From: an uncultured Sphingomonas sp.
GTDB taxonomy: Bacteria; Pseudomonadota; Alphaproteobacteria; Sphingomonadales; Sphingomonadaceae
Direction: 5' to 3'
DNA length: 64,000 nucleotides
Assembly: GCF_937871615.1 (NCBI RefSeq)
Contig: NZ_CALMPA010000039.1
Location: 78,275 to 142,274 of the forward strand
The notes beneath the pieces are model-generated. The model was given only the letters and a program-made list of their open reading frames with translations, had not been told where the DNA came from and made no database searches. Positions 32,069 through 41,524 of this stretch are shown here, one piece after another. The first letter of the stretch is position 1. The number at the start of each line of letters is the position of its first letter. The translations under genes were made by a program, and so were the position numbers.

Positions 32069-33460
32069 ATGAGCTTTTCCGAACTCGGCCTGACCGACGC
32101 GCTTGTCCGCGCGCTCGACGCCAAAGGCTATGAGACCCCCACCCCGATCCAGCGCGACGCCATCCCCGTCGTGCTCACCGGGCGCGATCTGCTGGGCATC
32201 GCGCAGACCGGCACCGGCAAGACGGCGGCCTTCGTGCTGCCGTCGATCCAGCGGCTGGCGGAATCCCCCAAGAAGCTGCTGCCGACGCATTGCCGGATGC
32301 TCGTTCTCGCGCCGACGCGCGAGCTTGCCAGCCAGATCGCCGACAACGCGCGCGGCTATGCCCGCAATTCGCAACTGTCGGTCGCGACGGTGTTTGGCGG
32401 CACCAGCATTTCCAAGAACCGGCATGATCTGATGCGCGGCGTCGACATCCTCGTCGCCACGCCGGGCCGGTTGCTCGATCTGGTGGAGCAGCGTTTCTGC
32501 AACCTGTCGATGCTCGAAATCCTCGTCCTCGACGAGGCGGATCAGATGCTTGACCTCGGCTTCATCCATGCGCTGCGCAAGATCGTCCGCATGGTCCCGC
32601 GCCGGCGCCAGACGCTGTTCTTCTCCGCGACCATGCCCACGTCGATCCGCGAGCTGGCGAGCCAGTTCCTGCACGATCCGGCGACCGTTTCGGTCGTGCC
32701 CGCATCGACCACCGCCGAGCGCGTCGATCAGTGCGTCACCTTCGTCAACCAACAGGAAAAGCAGGCGCTCCTCACCATCCTGCTGACCGAGGAACCGATC
32801 GACCGCGCGCTGGTATTCACCCGCACCAAGCACGGCGCGGACCGGGTCGTCCGCCTGCTCGGCGGCAACGGCATCGCGGCAAGCGCGATCCACGGCAACA
32901 AGAGCCAGGCGCAGCGCGAACGCGCACTGGCGGCATTCAAATCGGGCGACGTGCCGATCCTCGTCGCAACCGATATCGCGGCGCGCGGGATCGACATTTC
33001 CGGCGTCAGCCATGTGTTCAACTTCGAACTGCCCAACGTGCCGGAACAATATGTCCACCGCATCGGCCGCACCGCGCGCGCCGGGGCCAGCGGCGTCGCG
33101 ATCTCATTCTGCGCCGAGGATGAACGCCCCTATATGCGCGACATCGAGAAGCTGACGCGGCTGCGCGTGCCGGTGCGTGCGCTGCCCGCCGACTTCATGA
33201 ACCGTGCCGAGGCGCTCAAGGCCGCGCGCGTGCGCGTCGCCGGCCCCGATCCCGCCCCGCGCGAGGATCGTCCGCGCGGACCACGCGGCCCGGCGCGACC
33301 CAAGGCGAGCCACAGCCCGACCGCGACCCGCGACTATTCGAACGCCAGCCGCCGGCGTGGCGGCGGCGGTGGCGGTCGCCCCGGCGGTGGCGCTGGTGGT
33401 GGCGGCGGTGGCCGCAATCGTGGTCGTGGTCGCGGCCCCGGCGCGCCTGCCGGCGCCTGA
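32069..33460 (+). CDS. DEAD-box RNA helicase, RhlE-like
   Basis: The 463-residue helicase carries the Q motif (YETPTPIQRDAIP), Walker A (AQTGTGKT), DEAD (VLDEADQML), SAT (FFSATMP), and the helicase C motifs VATDIAARGID and HRIGRTARAG. The C-terminus is rich in Gly and Arg (RRGGGGGGRPGGGAGGGGGG), a typical RNA-binding tail. It probably remodels rRNA or mRNA, often in the cold. ATG 32069 gives the standard start; the frame is open 46 codons upstream through the leader, which holds TTGACA at 31871 and a GCGTTT/AAACGC inverted repeat. Confidence 0.96.
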   Translation: MSFSELGLTDALVRALDAKGYETPTPIQRDAIPVVLTGRDLLGIAQTGTGKTAAFVLPSIQRLAESPKKLLPTHCRMLVLAPTRELASQIADNARGYARNSQLSVATVFGGTSISKNRHDLMRGVDILVATPGRLLDLVEQRFCNLSMLEILVLDEADQMLDLGFIHALRKIVRMVPRRRQTLFFSATMPTSIRELASQFLHDPATVSVVPASTTAERVDQCVTFVNQQEKQALLTILLTEEPIDRALVFTRTKHGADRVVRLLGGNGIAASAIHGNKSQAQRERALAAFKSGDVPILVATDIAARGIDISGVSHVFNFELPNVPEQYVHRIGRTARAGASGVAISFCAEDERPYMRDIEKLTRLRVPVRALPADFMNRAEALKAARVRVAGPDPAPREDRPRGPRGPARPKASHSPTATRDYSNASRRRGGGGGGRPGGGAGGGGGGRNRGRGRGPGAPAGA

Positions 33461-33465
33461 ACGGG

Positions 33466-34425
33466 TCAGCGCGGCGCGGCGATGAACCCGGCGATGGCTT
33501 CGGCCACGCCGGGCGCGAGCGGCAGCGACTCATCGCCATAAGTGGCGAGATTGGCGGCGCGATCATCGCCCGCCACCGCCTTCAGCACGTGGTTCATGCC
33601 GGGGATGATCGCCAGCCGCGCGTGGGGCTGCGCCTCGTGCAGCGCCTCGGCATCGGCGACCGACACCTGAAGATCGCGATCGCCCTGCACGATCAGCACC
33701 GGCCCGGCATAGCCCGCGATCAGCCGCGCGGGGTCCAGCGCGAACAGGCTCTTTAGGAACCCCTGCACACGCGGCGCGAAGATGCGCTGCACCACAGGGT
33801 GCATCCTGCTCACATCTGCGTCGTGCCCGGCGGCAAGCGCATCCAGCGCGGCATCAGCATCGGCGAGGATCGGCGCGTTGGCCGGGTTGGCGTGAAACTG
33901 CGCGCGCATCACCACATCGAGCCGGCGACCCGGAGCGGAAATCAGCACCAGTCCGCAAATCGCAGCCGGCTGCCGCGCGGCGGCGAGCGCGACCAGCCCG
34001 CCCTCGCTATGCCCCGCGACCCACACGCACCGCGCGCCGGTTTGCGCACGGATCGCGGCGATCCACGCGTGAACGTCCGCCGCATAATCATCGAGTGTCA
34101 CCGCATTAGGGTCCGCCACAGCGGCCTTGCTGCCGAACATCCCGCGCTTGTCGATCCGCACGCTGGCGATACCGCGTTCGGCCAATGCGTCGGCGAGCAG
34201 GCGATAGGACTGCGCGGTTATGCCAAGCGGGCTGTCGCCGTCGCGATCGGTCGGCCCGGAACCGGGGATAATCAGTACGATCGGCGCGCCCGGTTTCGTC
34301 CGCGCCCAGGTGCCGGCAAGCGCGCCCAGCGGCCCCGGCGCGGTGATCGCCTCCTCGCGTGGCGGTGCCTCGCCGATCGGCAACGCCACCATCGCGGCTG
34401 CCGCCGCCAGCGCGACCAGGCTCAT
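33466..34425 (-). CDS. Secreted alpha/beta hydrolase
   Basis: The 319-residue protein begins with a signal peptide (SLVALAAAAAMVALPIGEA). The hydrolase fold follows: IVLIIPGSGPTDRDGDSP (oxyanion region), SVRIDKRGMFGSK, the nucleophile elbow VAGHSEGG, VQGDRDLQVSV with the acidic residue, and PGMNHVLK with the catalytic His. It resembles periplasmic esterases of the lysophospholipase/peptidase S9-like group. The start at 34425 overlaps the nitroreductase stop in an ATGA, so the two genes are coupled. The substrate is unknown. Confidence 0.9.
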   Translation of the reverse strand: MSLVALAAAAAMVALPIGEAPPREEAITAPGPLGALAGTWARTKPGAPIVLIIPGSGPTDRDGDSPLGITAQSYRLLADALAERGIASVRIDKRGMFGSKAAVADPNAVTLDDYAADVHAWIAAIRAQTGARCVWVAGHSEGGLVALAAARQPAAICGLVLISAPGRRLDVVMRAQFHANPANAPILADADAALDALAAGHDADVSRMHPVVQRIFAPRVQGFLKSLFALDPARLIAGYAGPVLIVQGDRDLQVSVADAEALHEAQPHARLAIIPGMNHVLKAVAGDDRAANLATYGDESLPLAPGVAEAIAGFIAAPR

Positions 34426-35087
34426 CCCAACTCCGTCAACCACTCATCCTCGGGCGCGCGCGGGCTGCGCGTGCGATTGGCGGCTTCTTCCGGGTCTTCA
34501 TAGCCGATCGCCACGCCGCAGAACACCATGCGCTCCGCCGGGGTGCCGAGGAAATTCTCCACCGTCTGCGGATAGACCGCCCAGCATTCCTGCGGGCATG
34601 TCGCCAGCCCCGCCTCCACCGCGAGCAGCATCAGATTTTGCAGGTACATACCAAGGTCCGCCCATTGCGGCGGCCCCATCCGGCGATCGACCGTGACGAA
34701 ATAGGCGGCGGGCGCGCCGAAGAACTGGAAATTGCGCGCGAACCAGATCGCGCGGGCGCGGCGATCCTCGCGCGGGATGCCGAGATGGCCGTAGAGCAAT
34801 TCCCCGATCTGGAAACGGCGCGCGTTCATCACCTCCGGAATCTCGCGCGGGTAGATATCATAGCCCGGCGTTTCGCTTTCGCGCCGTTCGATCTTGCCCC
34901 GCATGATCTCCTTCAGCCGCGCCATCGACGCGCCGTGGACGATATCGACATGCCAGGGCTGGAGGTTCCCGCCGGTTGCGGCGCGCGCGGCGGTCAGCGC
35001 CAGTTCGCGCAGCAGCGCCGGATCAACCGCCCGATCGAGGAAACCGCGCACCGATCGCCGCTCGCCTATCGCCGTGCTCACGTCCAT
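34422..35087 (-). CDS. Nitroreductase family flavoprotein
   Basis: The 221-residue FMN enzyme has the nitroreductase start RRSVRGFLDRAVDPALLREL, the FMN phosphate region TGGNLQPWHVDIVHG, and the C-terminal LLAVEAGLATCPQECWAVYP and GVAIGYEDPEEAANR. These enzymes reduce quinones or nitro compounds with NAD(P)H. ATG 35087 has GGAG six bases upstream; a GTG four codons earlier is less likely. It is divergent from the thiolase gene at 35169, and its stop overlaps the start of the hydrolase gene. Confidence 0.93.
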   Translation of the reverse strand: MDVSTAIGERRSVRGFLDRAVDPALLRELALTAARAATGGNLQPWHVDIVHGASMARLKEIMRGKIERRESETPGYDIYPREIPEVMNARRFQIGELLYGHLGIPREDRRARAIWFARNFQFFGAPAAYFVTVDRRMGPPQWADLGMYLQNLMLLAVEAGLATCPQECWAVYPQTVENFLGTPAERMVFCGVAIGYEDPEEAANRTRSPRAPEDEWLTELG

Positions 35088-35168
35088 TATGCTCTCCACC
35101 CCTTGCCGTTCGCGTCAATCCGCGCCAAATGCGGTGCCGGGATAACATCTGTTATGGAGAGTCGGAAG

Positions 35169-36353
35169 ATGCCTGAGGCGTATATCGTCGAAGCGGTTCG
35201 GACGGCCGGGGGAAGGCGTGGCGGCAAGCTCGCCGGCTGGCACCCGGTCGATCTCGCGGCAAAGGTGCTGGATGCGGTGGTGGAACGGTCGGGCATCCCC
35301 GGCGAGGCCGTCGAAGACGTCATCATGGGCTGCGTCAGCCAGGGCGGCGAACAGGCCGGGCAGGTCGGCCGCAACGCGGTGCTCGCATCGGTGCTGCCGG
35401 AAAGCGTGCCGGCGGTGACGATCGACCGCCAGTGCGGCTCCAGCCAGCAGGCGATGCAATTCGCGGCGCAGGCGGTGATGTCGGGCACGCAGGACGTGGT
35501 GATCGCATCGGGCGTGGAGAGCATGACGCGCGTGCCGATGGGCTCCACCTTCAAGCTGTTCTACGATGCCGGGCTCGGCAAGAACAAGTCGCCGGGGCTG
35601 GAGGAGAAATACCCCGGCATCGTCTTCAACCAGTTCGCTGGCGCCGAGATGATCGCGAAGAAATACGGCTTCACGCGTGAGGCGCTGGATGAGTTTTCGC
35701 TCAACAGCCACCGCAAGGCCGTCGCCGCGACGCAGGCGGGCAAGTTCAGGGATGAGATCGTAGCACTTGAGATCGAGACGCCCGACGGCAAGGAGCAGCA
35801 CGCTTCGGACGAAGGCATCCGCTACGACGCCTCCGCCGAGGGCATGGCGAGCGTGAAGAAGCTTTCGGAAACCGGCGTGCTCACCGCCGCCTCGTCCAGC
35901 CAGATCTGCGATGGCGCGAGCGCGGTGCTGATCGTCAGCGCCGAGGCGGTGAAGAAATATAATCTCAAGCCGCTGGCGAAGATCGTGGGCCTCACCGTTA
36001 CCGCCGGCGATCCGGTGGTGATGCTTGAGGAGCCGCTGTTCGCCACCGACAAGGCGCTGAAGAAAGCCGGCCTGTCGATCGACGATATCGACCTGTTCGA
36101 GGTGAACGAGGCGTTCGCCTCCGTGCCGATGGCCTGGCTCAAGCATACCGGCGCGAAGCCCGATCGGCTGAACGTCAACGGCGGGGCGATCGCGCTCGGC
36201 CACCCGCTCGGCGCGTCGGGCACCAAGCTGATGGCAACGCTCGTCCACGAATTGCGCCGTCGCGGTGGCCGCTATGGCCTGCAAACCATGTGCGAGGGCG
36301 GCGGCGTGGCCAATGTCACGATCATCGAGAATTGCGACTGGAAAGCGGCCTGA
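35169..36353 (+). CDS. Acetyl-CoA acetyltransferase/acyltransferase (thiolase)
   Basis: The 394-residue thiolase has the reactive cysteine in TIDRQCGSSQQ, the motif NVNGGAIALGHPLGASG with its catalytic His, and the C-terminal QTMCEGGGVANVTI. The N-terminus is EAYIVEAVRTAGGRRGGKLA. It catalyses 3-ketoacyl-CoA thiolysis. ATG 35169 has GGAG nine bases upstream; another ATG lies five codons earlier. It is followed 34 bases later by an HSD10-type dehydrogenase and then a thioesterase, a small acyl-CoA set next to the dehydrogenase at 30059. Confidence 0.95.
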   Translation: MPEAYIVEAVRTAGGRRGGKLAGWHPVDLAAKVLDAVVERSGIPGEAVEDVIMGCVSQGGEQAGQVGRNAVLASVLPESVPAVTIDRQCGSSQQAMQFAAQAVMSGTQDVVIASGVESMTRVPMGSTFKLFYDAGLGKNKSPGLEEKYPGIVFNQFAGAEMIAKKYGFTREALDEFSLNSHRKAVAATQAGKFRDEIVALEIETPDGKEQHASDEGIRYDASAEGMASVKKLSETGVLTAASSSQICDGASAVLIVSAEAVKKYNLKPLAKIVGLTVTAGDPVVMLEEPLFATDKALKKAGLSIDDIDLFEVNEAFASVPMAWLKHTGAKPDRLNVNGGAIALGHPLGASGTKLMATLVHELRRRGGRYGLQTMCEGGGVANVTIIENCDWKAA

Positions 36354-36387
36354 GCCGCGATTTCACGGGAAAAAGTGAGGGTTAAAG

Positions 36388-37170
36388 ATGAAGCTTGATA
36401 ACACTGTCTCCGCCGTCATCACCGGCGGTGCCTCCGGCCTCGGTGCGGCGACCGCGCGGCTGCTCGCAGCGAAGGGCGTGAAGGTCGCGCTGTTCGATCT
36501 GCAAGAGGAAAAGGGCGAAGCGCTCGCCAAGGAACTCGGCGGCGTGTTCTGCAAGGTCAACGTCACCGACGAAGCCTCGGTCGACGAAGGCTTCGCCAAG
36601 GCGCGCGCCGCGATCGGCCAGGAGCGCATCCTCGTCAACTGCGCCGGCACCGGCAACGCGATCAAGACCGCGAGCCGCAGCAAGGAAGACGGCTCGATCA
36701 AGCACTTCCCGCTCGATGCGTTCAACTGGATCATCCAGATCAACCTCGTCGGCACGTTCCGCTGCATCGCCAAATCGGCGGCGGGCATGTTGACGCTCGA
36801 TCCGATGGAAGACGGCGAGCGCGGCGCGATCGTCAACACCGCGTCGGTCGCGGCGGAGGACGGCCAGATGGGTCAGGCGGCCTATTCGGCATCGAAGGGC
36901 GGCGTCGTCGGCATGACGCTCCCGATCGCGCGCGATCTGATGGGCGAAGGCATCCGCGTCAACACGATCCTGCCGGGCATCTTCAACACCCCGCTGCTCG
37001 CCGCCGCGCCGCAGAACGTGAAGGACGCGCTGGCCGCTTCCGTCCCGTTCCCGAAGCGCCTCGGCGATCCTGCCGAATATGCCGCGCTCGCCACGCTGAT
37101 GATCGAGAACGGCTATTTCAACGGCGAGGACGTGCGCCTCGACGGCGCGATCCGCATGGCCCCGCGGTGA
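36388..37170 (+). CDS. SDR, 3-hydroxyacyl-CoA dehydrogenase type 2-like
   Basis: The 260-residue short-chain dehydrogenase has the cofactor motif TGGASGLGAATARLL, DLQEEKGE after strand 2 (favouring NAD), NCAGTG, catalytic Ser in NTASVAAEDG and YSASKGG. The insert between NCAG and the catalytic Ser (KTASRSKEDGSIKHFPLDAF) and the sequence NTILPGIFNTPLLA resemble human HSD17B10, which oxidises short branched 3-hydroxyacyl-CoA. RBS GTGAGG lies upstream. It sits directly after the thiolase, consistent with the two last steps of beta-oxidation. Confidence 0.92.
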   Translation: MKLDNTVSAVITGGASGLGAATARLLAAKGVKVALFDLQEEKGEALAKELGGVFCKVNVTDEASVDEGFAKARAAIGQERILVNCAGTGNAIKTASRSKEDGSIKHFPLDAFNWIIQINLVGTFRCIAKSAAGMLTLDPMEDGERGAIVNTASVAAEDGQMGQAAYSASKGGVVGMTLPIARDLMGEGIRVNTILPGIFNTPLLAAAPQNVKDALAASVPFPKRLGDPAEYAALATLMIENGYFNGEDVRLDGAIRMAPR

Positions 37171-37230
37171 GCCGCAGCGCGGGAGACGGGCTGGCCCACG
37201 CCAACCCGCGCCTCGCGCAAGGCCGGCCGG

Positions 37231-37281
37231 CGGGTCGCATAGCGACCCGTCCGACGACGCGGGATTAACTCCCGCGTCGTC
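37231..37281 (+). repeat. Two perfect tandem hairpins between SDR and thioesterase genes
   Basis: CGGGTCGC at 37231-37238 pairs with GCGACCCG at 37242-37249 (3-base loop). GACGACGCGGGA at 37253-37264 pairs with TCCCGCGTCGTC at 37270-37281 (loop TTAAC). The second is a perfect 12-bp stem with no T-run. They lie about 60 bases after the SDR stop and 25 before the thioesterase start, so they may partly terminate or stabilise the upstream message. Confidence 0.8.
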
Positions 37282-37305
37282 CCTCGTCCATTTAGGATCA
37301 CGCTG

Positions 37306-37737
37306 ATGCCCCGCCCCGCCGCATGGCGCCTGTCGCCAGACGCTTATCCGATCCGCGAGACGATCCAGACGCGCTATCAGGATCTCGATCCGAACGGGCA
37401 TCTCAACAACGTCGCCTTCGCCGCTTTGTTCGAAACCGCGCGGGTGCGGATAAACCAGTCGCTCGGCAGCCGGGAAGCGACACCGGGCTTTCGCGCCGTC
37501 GTCGCGCGCAACGAAATCAATTATCTCGCGGAAGGCAGCTTTCCCGATCCGGTCGAGATCGCGATCGGCATCGGCACAATCGGTAACCGCAGTTGGGAAA
37601 TGCTCGCCGCGATGTTCCAGAACGGCCACGCGATCGCGACCTGCGACACGGTGATCGTGATGACCACGCCTGCGGGGGAAGGGATTCCCGATATCATGCG
37701 CCGGCGGCTGGAAGGTCTGCGGGTGACGGGAGGTTAG
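37306..37737 (+). CDS. Hot-dog acyl-CoA thioesterase (4HBT family)
   Basis: The 143-residue hot-dog protein has the 4HBT signature: TRYQDLDPNGHLNNVAFAAL with the catalytic Asp, then FETARVRI. It probably hydrolyses an acyl-CoA. It follows the thiolase and SDR genes and may belong to the same pathway, although two hairpins intervene. Its 3' end overlaps the end of the degenerate membrane-protein gene on the other strand by about 44 bases. Confidence 0.88.
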   Translation: MPRPAAWRLSPDAYPIRETIQTRYQDLDPNGHLNNVAFAALFETARVRINQSLGSREATPGFRAVVARNEINYLAEGSFPDPVEIAIGIGTIGNRSWEMLAAMFQNGHAIATCDTVIVMTTPAGEGIPDIMRRRLEGLRVTGG

Positions 37738-39149
37738 GCCTCGCCTCTCGAACTGGCGCCATTAACGCCAGAAGAGCTACATAAGCCAGGCCAATGGTCA
37801 GCAGCATATATCGGCCCGGATCGGCGACGCCGAATACGACCAGCATCGCGAAATTTCCGACGCCCAACCCTGCGGATAGGATCGCACCGAATCTAACGCC
37901 ATCGTTCCGGCGTATACAGCTCAACAGCAACACCGAAAGGCAGGCAATCAGCCCCGCGCCTTGTGCTTTGGGAAATTTGAACAACAATCGCTCCAGCCAA
38001 CGCATCGCATCTGTCGCAGCGGACGGTCGCCACAAGCCGACCACCCGATCGCTGTGAAGGTCAGCCATCTCCCGACGCATTTCCGCCAGCGCATCGGGAC
38101 TGGTTGCGTCATTGATTGCCTGACCATCAATGCCCCACGTGGCGTGATCCCGCGATTCAAGCAAATAACGCACATAGGTCAGCCTGTGGCGAAAATAGGC
38201 CAAAGGATGCGCGCAATCTCGATCAGCCACCGCTGCGTCAATGGCCCATCGAGGCGATCATAGGCCGCTGCATAACCTCCACACGGCGTCCAATGTGCAA
38301 AACTGTCCCACATATAGGGAACGTAGCAAGACGCGACGCTCTGCAGCGTGCTGGTCGGCCAGCCGCGTACCGAATCAAAGGCGTTCTGACCGGTTCTGAC
38401 CGATATGCCCGCAAGATCGAACAGGACGAGTTGCTTATCAGGGTGCAGGTTGCGCGCCGCGAAAATCCTGGAATCTACCGTCCGATTGAGTGGAATGGCC
38501 AACGCCCCCGCCACGAGAAGGATTATCATCAGGACAAGGTAACATCGCCACGACCTGACAAAAAAAAGGGGCTATGACAGCTCCGGCAACGACGATGACC
38601 ATGAAGTTCGGCGTCTTCGACAATAGAAATAGCGCAATAACTGCAATGAATATCGCCATTCCCATTACACTAAATCCACGACCAATTGACCGTCGCGCTA
38701 ATTGGACCGCAATCAGTAACGTCAAAAATATCGTGGAATCCTTGCAGATATAACCGAGGCTGCCGGACAGAACGAGGCGCAACAGCAGTTCACCCGTCAA
38801 CACCGCCTGTTCCCTTGGGTTGCGGGGAAAACGCGGTAGAAACCCGGCAAAGATGCCGAAAAGCGTCACCTGCATTATCAGGGCGGCTGCCGGTTGTCCG
38901 CTCTAGCGGAGCAGGCAGGCTCCAGAACCATCCCAGAGTTGCCGAATGCCAATTGTTCGTCAGACCCGGCGCCTCTGCCGCAACGACAGAAAAGAGGGAA
39001 TCAGCATTCAGCCTGCCGGGATAGTTCAGCAAGAAGCAAAGCAGGGCGAATCCGATACCAACCGGCCAATGGAAGCGCCAATTTGGATCGACAAGGCGCG
39101 GACTCGCACCGGCGCCCGTTCGCCCGATCAAGCCGAAAAGACCTTTCAT
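37694..39149 (-). pseudogene. Polytopic membrane protein gene broken by three frameshifts
   Basis: Four consecutive minus-strand frames read as one protein of about 480 residues. Segment one (39149 to about 38895) starts MKGLFGLIGR and has LNYPGRLNADSLFSVV. Segment two (to about 38565) has PAAALIMQVTLFGIFAGFLP. Segment three (38559 to about 38205) has MIILLVAGALAIPLNRTVD. Segment four (to 37694) has HPLAYFRHRLTYVRYLLESR and hydrophobic spans. The joins need shifts near 38900, at a run of eight T (38560-38567), and near 38205. The N-terminal NYPGRL..DS..NNWH pattern occurs in uncharacterised membrane proteins near polysaccharide genes. Its GC is lower than the neighbours. Confidence 0.75.
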
Positions 39150-39251
39150 CCGGACGGTCTAACGGAAACGCCGTTTAGGTTAGGTATATTTCCCGCGCCA
39201 ACGGAGCCGATCGACGAAGACGGATGCCGAATATCCGGCGCGTGCGAGAAG

Positions 39252-40007
39252 CTACAACGACTGCCCGTCATCCACGTCGATCACCGCGCCGGTTACCTGC
39301 GCGGAGGCATCCGCCGCGAAATAGAGCATCATCGGATCAAGCGCGGTGATCCCCATCATCCGCTTGCGATGGAAGCCCGCGATCTGCTTCGCGCCGCCTT
39401 CGGTCTCGAACCAGTCGCCCGCGATTTCCGTCTGAACATAGCCGGGCTGGATGACGTTGACGTTGATCCCCTGTCGCACCCATTCGCGCGCCAGATTGCG
39501 CCCGAGGTGCGCCACGCCCGCCTTCGACGCGGCATAGGCGCTGTCGCCATGCCCGGTGAGATGCGCGGTGATCGAGCCGATGATGATCGCCCGCCCCTTG
39601 CCGCTCTCCCGCGATCCGCCCGCGATCAGCCGCTTCGCGCCTTCGCGCACGGTGAGATAGGCGCCGAGGAAATTGGCGTCGAGCAACTGCCGCAGCCCTT
39701 CCACCGACACCTCGGTCGCGCGACCGGAGTGGCTCATGCCGGCATTGGCGACGATCGTGTCCACCGTCCCGAACCGCGCCTCCGCCGCGTCATAAGCGGC
39801 GATGGTCGAGGCCTCGTCGCCAACGTCGAGCGCCACCGCCAGCGCGTTCGCGCCGATCTCCGCCGCCAGCGCCTCGACCCGCTCGACCCGCCGCGCGCCG
39901 AGCACAACCTTCGCGCCCGCATTCGCATAGAGCCGCGCGAAATGCGCGCCAAAGCCCGAAGACGCACCCGTAATCAGCGCCACGCGCCCATCCAGCCTGA
40001 AAGCCAT
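39252..40007 (-). CDS. Short-chain dehydrogenase/reductase
   Basis: The 251-residue SDR has TGASSGFGAHFARLYANAGA (cofactor), LGARRVERVE after strand 2 (arginines favour NADP), ANAGMSHSG, catalytic Ser in IIIGSITAHLTG and YAASKAGVAHL, and NVIQPGYVQTEI. It reduces or oxidises an unidentified alcohol. ATG 40007 has GGAG at good spacing; an ATG three codons earlier abuts the same site. It is divergent from dcd. Confidence 0.93.
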   Translation of the reverse strand: MAFRLDGRVALITGASSGFGAHFARLYANAGAKVVLGARRVERVEALAAEIGANALAVALDVGDEASTIAAYDAAEARFGTVDTIVANAGMSHSGRATEVSVEGLRQLLDANFLGAYLTVREGAKRLIAGGSRESGKGRAIIIGSITAHLTGHGDSAYAASKAGVAHLGRNLAREWVRQGINVNVIQPGYVQTEIAGDWFETEGGAKQIAGFHRKRMMGITALDPMMLYFAADASAQVTGAVIDVDDGQSL

Positions 40008-40129
40008 ATCCGCCATCTCCTTAGTTCCCTCAGGTCGTTGGGGGGCGCGGACGAAATGGTCAACCCATCTTGCCCCTTGCCAGCGGCGCGGCGCGCGGCA
40101 AAAGCATCCGTCAAAAGGGGAAGCGTTCG

Positions 40130-40684
40130 ATGTCCATCCTGTCAGACCGCTGGATTCGCGAACGCGCGATCGCCGACAATATGATCGAGCCGTTCGTCGA
40201 GGCGCAGCGCCGCGATGGCTGCATCAGTTACGGCCTGTCCTCCTACGGCTATGACGCGCGCGTCGCCGACGAATTCAAGATTTTCACCAACGTGGACAAT
40301 GCGTTGGTCGACCCGAAGGATTTCGCGGCGAACAGCTTCGTCGATCGCAAGACCGACGTGTGCATCATCCCGCCGAACAGCTTCGCGCTGGCGCGCACGG
40401 TGGAATATTTCCGCGTGCCAAGCGACGTGCTGGTGATCTGCCTCGGCAAATCGACCTATGCGCGCTGCGGCATCATCGTGAACGTCACCCCGCTCGAACC
40501 CGGCTGGGAAGGGCATGTGACGCTGGAATTCTCCAATACCACGCCATTGCCGGCCAAAATCTACGCCAATGAAGGCGCGTGCCAGTTCCTGTTCCTGCAG
40601 GGCAACGAGCCATGCGAGACGACCTACGCCGACCGGGCCGGTAAATATATGGGCCAGCGCGGGGTGACGTTGCCGCGGTTGTAG
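40130..40684 (+). CDS. dcd: dCTP deaminase
   Basis: The 184-residue trimeric enzyme deaminates dCTP to dUTP for thymidylate synthesis. It has [33 protein letters not shown], and the nucleotide-binding [20 protein letters not shown]. The catalytic region is [20 protein letters not shown] with the conserved Glu, and the C-terminus is [15 protein letters not shown]. The length matches alphaproteobacterial Dcd exactly from ATG 40130; the frame is open 20 codons earlier. It stands alone and is followed by a degenerate gene. Confidence 0.97.
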   Translation: MSILSDRWIRERAIADNMIEPFVEAQRRDGCISYGLSSYGYDARVADEFKIFTNVDNALVDPKDFAANSFVDRKTDVCIIPPNSFALARTVEYFRVPSDVLVICLGKSTYARCGIIVNVTPLEPGWEGHVTLEFSNTTPLPAKIYANEGACQFLFLQGNEPCETTYADRAGKYMGQRGVTLPRL

Positions 40685-40820
40685 GTGTGGATGGCGCTCG
40701 ATGCGAGTTCATGCCGGTGCGCCAACCGAGCAGCTATCGACGATCGGGCGCTCTGGGCGAAGTTTCGCGCCACTCTAACGCCAGCTTGCGAACGCCTTGG
40801 CCGTCGGTAACATCGGACGG

Positions 40821-41297
40821 ATGCTCGGTCTGATATCCGTAGCCGTCCCGCTAATGACGGCGCTCGCAACGCCCGTTGCCTCGTTACGTATGGAAAGCGG
40901 GGAGTCCGCTTTCTCCGTCATTGTAAGTGAAGATCAATCGAATGGATATCAGATCCAATTCGATTGCGTGCGTACCTGCAGTCACTTCACCAGCCTGCGC
41001 GAACCGATAGGCGATACCCCGCTCGGACTGTTCACCCGCGATTAGGACGACCTGCTGTTCTCACTGTGGAGCGCCGGATCGACTTATCGGGTCCGTGTCT
41101 GGCGCGTAACCAATGCCGGAGCGCTCAAGATCGCCGAACTGTCGAGTCGAGGAAGGCCAGACTTCTTGAGCGACAGGGCTGGGCACGCCGTCATTCGCAC
41201 CTACGAAAGCACAGCCGAGATCGGTCTTCGACACGCGACATTATGGATCTACGAACGAGGCAAGTTCATGCCGTCCAAGGCGCAAGAAGACGATTAG
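40821..41297 (+). pseudogene. Secreted protein gene interrupted by an in-frame TAG
   Basis: A frame from ATG 40821 encodes a signal peptide (MLGLISVAVPLMTALATPVA), then SAFSVIVSEDQSNGYQIQFD and CVRTCSHFTSL, and meets TAG at 41043-41045. Past the TAG the same frame continues without another stop for 83 codons (DDLLFSLWSAGSTYRVRVWR, later HATLWIYERGKFMPSKAQ) and ends at 41295-41297. The two halves look like one exported beta-rich protein of about 158 residues. This is most simply a nonsense mutation. No family is recognised, and GC is lower than the neighbours. Confidence 0.65.
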
Positions 41298-41464
41298 AGC
41301 GTCGAACACTGGATATGGATTGTTCGCCGAGGCCCGAATTCGCAGACGGCAAATACCCTTCGACAACCTCCAGGGCGACGAGGGAATGAGTGATCCGCCT
41401 TACGCCACACTCTCGATTCTTCGTATTCGATAACCGGCCCGACCTCCGCGCGCTGAAAGCCCCC

Positions 41465-41495
41465 AAAGAAAAGGGCGGCCCTGAAGGACCGCCCT
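41465..41495 (-). terminator. Rho-independent terminator of the tonB-exb operon
   Basis: On the minus strand GGGCGGTCC (41494-41486) pairs with GGGCCGCCC (41481-41473), with one G-U, around a TTCA loop. TTTTCTTT follows. It lies about 30 bases after the last exbD stop and ends the operon. Confidence 0.85.
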
Positions 41496-41524
41496 CACCT
41501 AATCGCAATCTCAAGCCGAAGCCT

